Below the pieces are notes generated by a model. The model did not search any database. It was not told the origin of the DNA and worked only from the letters and a program-made list of their open reading frames with translations. A DNA stretch of 7,476 bases from Savagea sp. (GTDB lineage Bacteria > Bacillota > Bacilli > Bacillales_A > Planococcaceae): positions 1 to 7,476 of the forward strand of contig JASLHQ010000078.1 of NCBI GenBank assembly GCA_030152265.1. Direction: 5' to 3'. The position numbers were made by a program, and so were the translations under genes. Positions within the stretch are counted from its first letter, which is position 1; the number at the start of each line of letters is the position of its first letter. This document shows positions 6,982 to 7,476 of the stretch, in pieces.

Positions 6982-7206
6982 TCACTTGACGAGATACAGA
7001 AAATTTTGCGCTTTCTTTAGTTCATCTCGTTCAAAAAATTGTACCGATTCAACTTCGATTGCACGCTTTCCATTTTCAATCAGTCGCATAAATGTCACAA
7101 GTTCATTTATATTTTCAAATCGCGAATCTACTGTAAATGATACCATTTTTAATTGCTTGGACAAAAGCGATACGTCACTCTTCGTTTGCTTTTCCATTTC
7201 TTCCAT
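6982..7206 (-). CDS. PilO-like pilus assembly protein, C-terminal remnant
   Basis: The ORF encodes only a small soluble piece. Its core, VSFTVDSRFENINELVTF followed by MRLIENGKRAIEVESVQF, has the pattern of the C-terminal PilO domain of Gram-positive type IV pilus clusters (a beta strand, an F-x-x-L/I-E helix, then an R-x-I-x-V-x-S strand). The expected N-terminal membrane helix and coiled coil are missing. The start is uncertain: the ATG at 7206 has GAAGGTG (7209-7215) nearby, while the frame stays open to an in-frame TGA beyond a TTG at 7272. It stops at 6982, but the next frame continues open to a TAA at 6939-6941, 1 nt before comC, which suggests a frameshift cut off the true C-terminus. 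I infer a remnant of a pil operon upstream of comC. The PilO assignment comes from pattern recognition only. Confidence 0.55.
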   Translation of the reverse strand: MEEMEKQTKSDVSLLSKQLKMVSFTVDSRFENINELVTFMRLIENGKRAIEVESVQFFERDELKKAQNFLYLVK

Positions 7207-7245
7207 TACACCTTCATCTTTCTCTTTATTTAATTTTTGCATAAA

Positions 7246-7272
7246 ATTATACGGACATCTGTACTTGTGCAA
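7246..7272 (-). promoter_or_regulatory. Weak promoter-like site before the PilO-like ORF and comC
   Basis: A perfect -10 TATAAT (7246-7251) is preceded at only 15 nt by TTGCAC (7267-7272, 3 of 6). Because the folC terminator lies just upstream, some promoter in 7210-7330 must drive comC, and this is the best I see. I found no clear ComK-type pair of AT boxes. Confidence 0.3.
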
Positions 7273-7331
7273 CTTTATATATAGATCGTTCGCTTTTAAT
7301 CATTCCAGCTCATTATCACCCATTTTCAAAT

Positions 7332-7358
7332 AAAAAAATCGATGTTTTCACATCGATT
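7332..7358 (-). terminator. folC terminator that contains the folC stop codon
   Basis: On the minus strand AATCGATG pairs with CATCGATT over 8 bp with a 6-nt loop, followed by a T run (7332-7338 includes the last stem bases). The folC TGA (7348-7350) lies in the loop, so the upstream arm is folC coding sequence. Confidence 0.8.
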
Positions 7359-7476
7359 GAAGTAAATAGAGAGAACCTGTTATAATTAGTGGATTTTTTA
7401 ACGGTTCATTCATTTTTTCTTTTATTTCAGAAACAGTGCAAACCGAAATCGGTATTGTCGTTTTCATTGTTGATAA
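7348..7476 (-). CDS. folC: Folylpolyglutamate synthase / dihydrofolate synthase, C-terminal end (partial)
   Basis: Only the last 42 codons are in the window; the gene continues beyond the right edge. FolC adds glutamate residues to folates (and in many bacteria also joins dihydropteroate to glutamate) in the cytoplasm. The visible end, with TVSEIKEKM and PLIITGSLYLLQSM, carries the conserved I-T-G-S-L-Y motif that closes the Mur-ligase-like C-terminal domain of FolC. It ends about five residues after that motif, a little shorter than I expect for B. subtilis. In B. subtilis folC lies directly upstream of comC, which agrees. Its stop codon is inside the terminator hairpin. Confidence 0.9.
   Translation of the reverse strand, partial: LSTMKTTIPISVCTVSEIKEKMNEPLKNPLIITGSLYLLQSM

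Noticed and set aside
7297..7320. Short ORF beginning MIKSERSIY upstream of the PilO-like fragment
   Set aside because: Only 18 codons, weak ribosome binding site, overlapping the fragment in another frame; could be leftover sequence but cannot be supported as a gene.
6986..7333. Plus-strand ORF of 115 codons opposite the PilO-like fragment
   Set aside because: Serine- and phenylalanine-rich composition typical of an antisense shadow, no ribosome binding site, and it crosses the folC-side intergenic region.

Overview
The window reads as a stretch of chromosome from a Bacillaceae member (Firmicutes). The proteins resemble those of Bacillus subtilis throughout, and the gene order on the minus strand, folC - comC - maf - radC - mreB - mreC - mreD - minC - minD, is the B. 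subtilis order. The MreB N-terminus (MFGFG) and a PilO-like fragment next to comC suggest the Anoxybacillus/Geobacillus branch; that placement is inference from remembered family features, not a search. All genes lie on the minus strand, so transcription runs from high to low coordinates.

Layout, in transcription order. The right edge (7348-7476) holds the last 42 codons of folC, whose stop codon sits in the loop of its own terminator hairpin. Next is a short PilO-like ORF (about 6982-7206), a C-terminal type IV pilus assembly domain without its membrane anchor and probably shortened by a frameshift. It is followed by comC, the prepilin peptidase, which ends at a strong 15-bp-stem terminator. 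About 0.6 kb of very AT-rich DNA without an intact gene follows; B. subtilis has spoIIB at this place. A SigA-type promoter then starts maf, overlapped by radC. After a 90-nt gap with another SigA-type promoter comes the cell-shape and division-site operon mreB-mreC-mreD-minC-minD, with gaps of at most 22 nt or 4-nt overlaps, closed by a perfect 13-bp-stem terminator just after minD. The left 250 bases contain no protein gene but carry a good promoter and a terminator about 120 bases apart, a possible small RNA unit.

Functionally, MreB, MreC and MreD organise lateral-wall synthesis and rod shape, and MinC and MinD block FtsZ rings away from midcell. Maf is a house-cleaning nucleotide pyrophosphatase linked to division arrest in B. 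subtilis. RadC is a conserved JAMM-fold protein of uncertain function. ComC processes prepilin-like proteins for DNA uptake and pili. The core genes are ordinary and well conserved. The unusual material is in the joints: the pilO remnant, the AT-rich decayed interval, the folC stop inside a terminator, a TTG start for mreB, and the possible small transcript after minD. I did not find an evidently new system.
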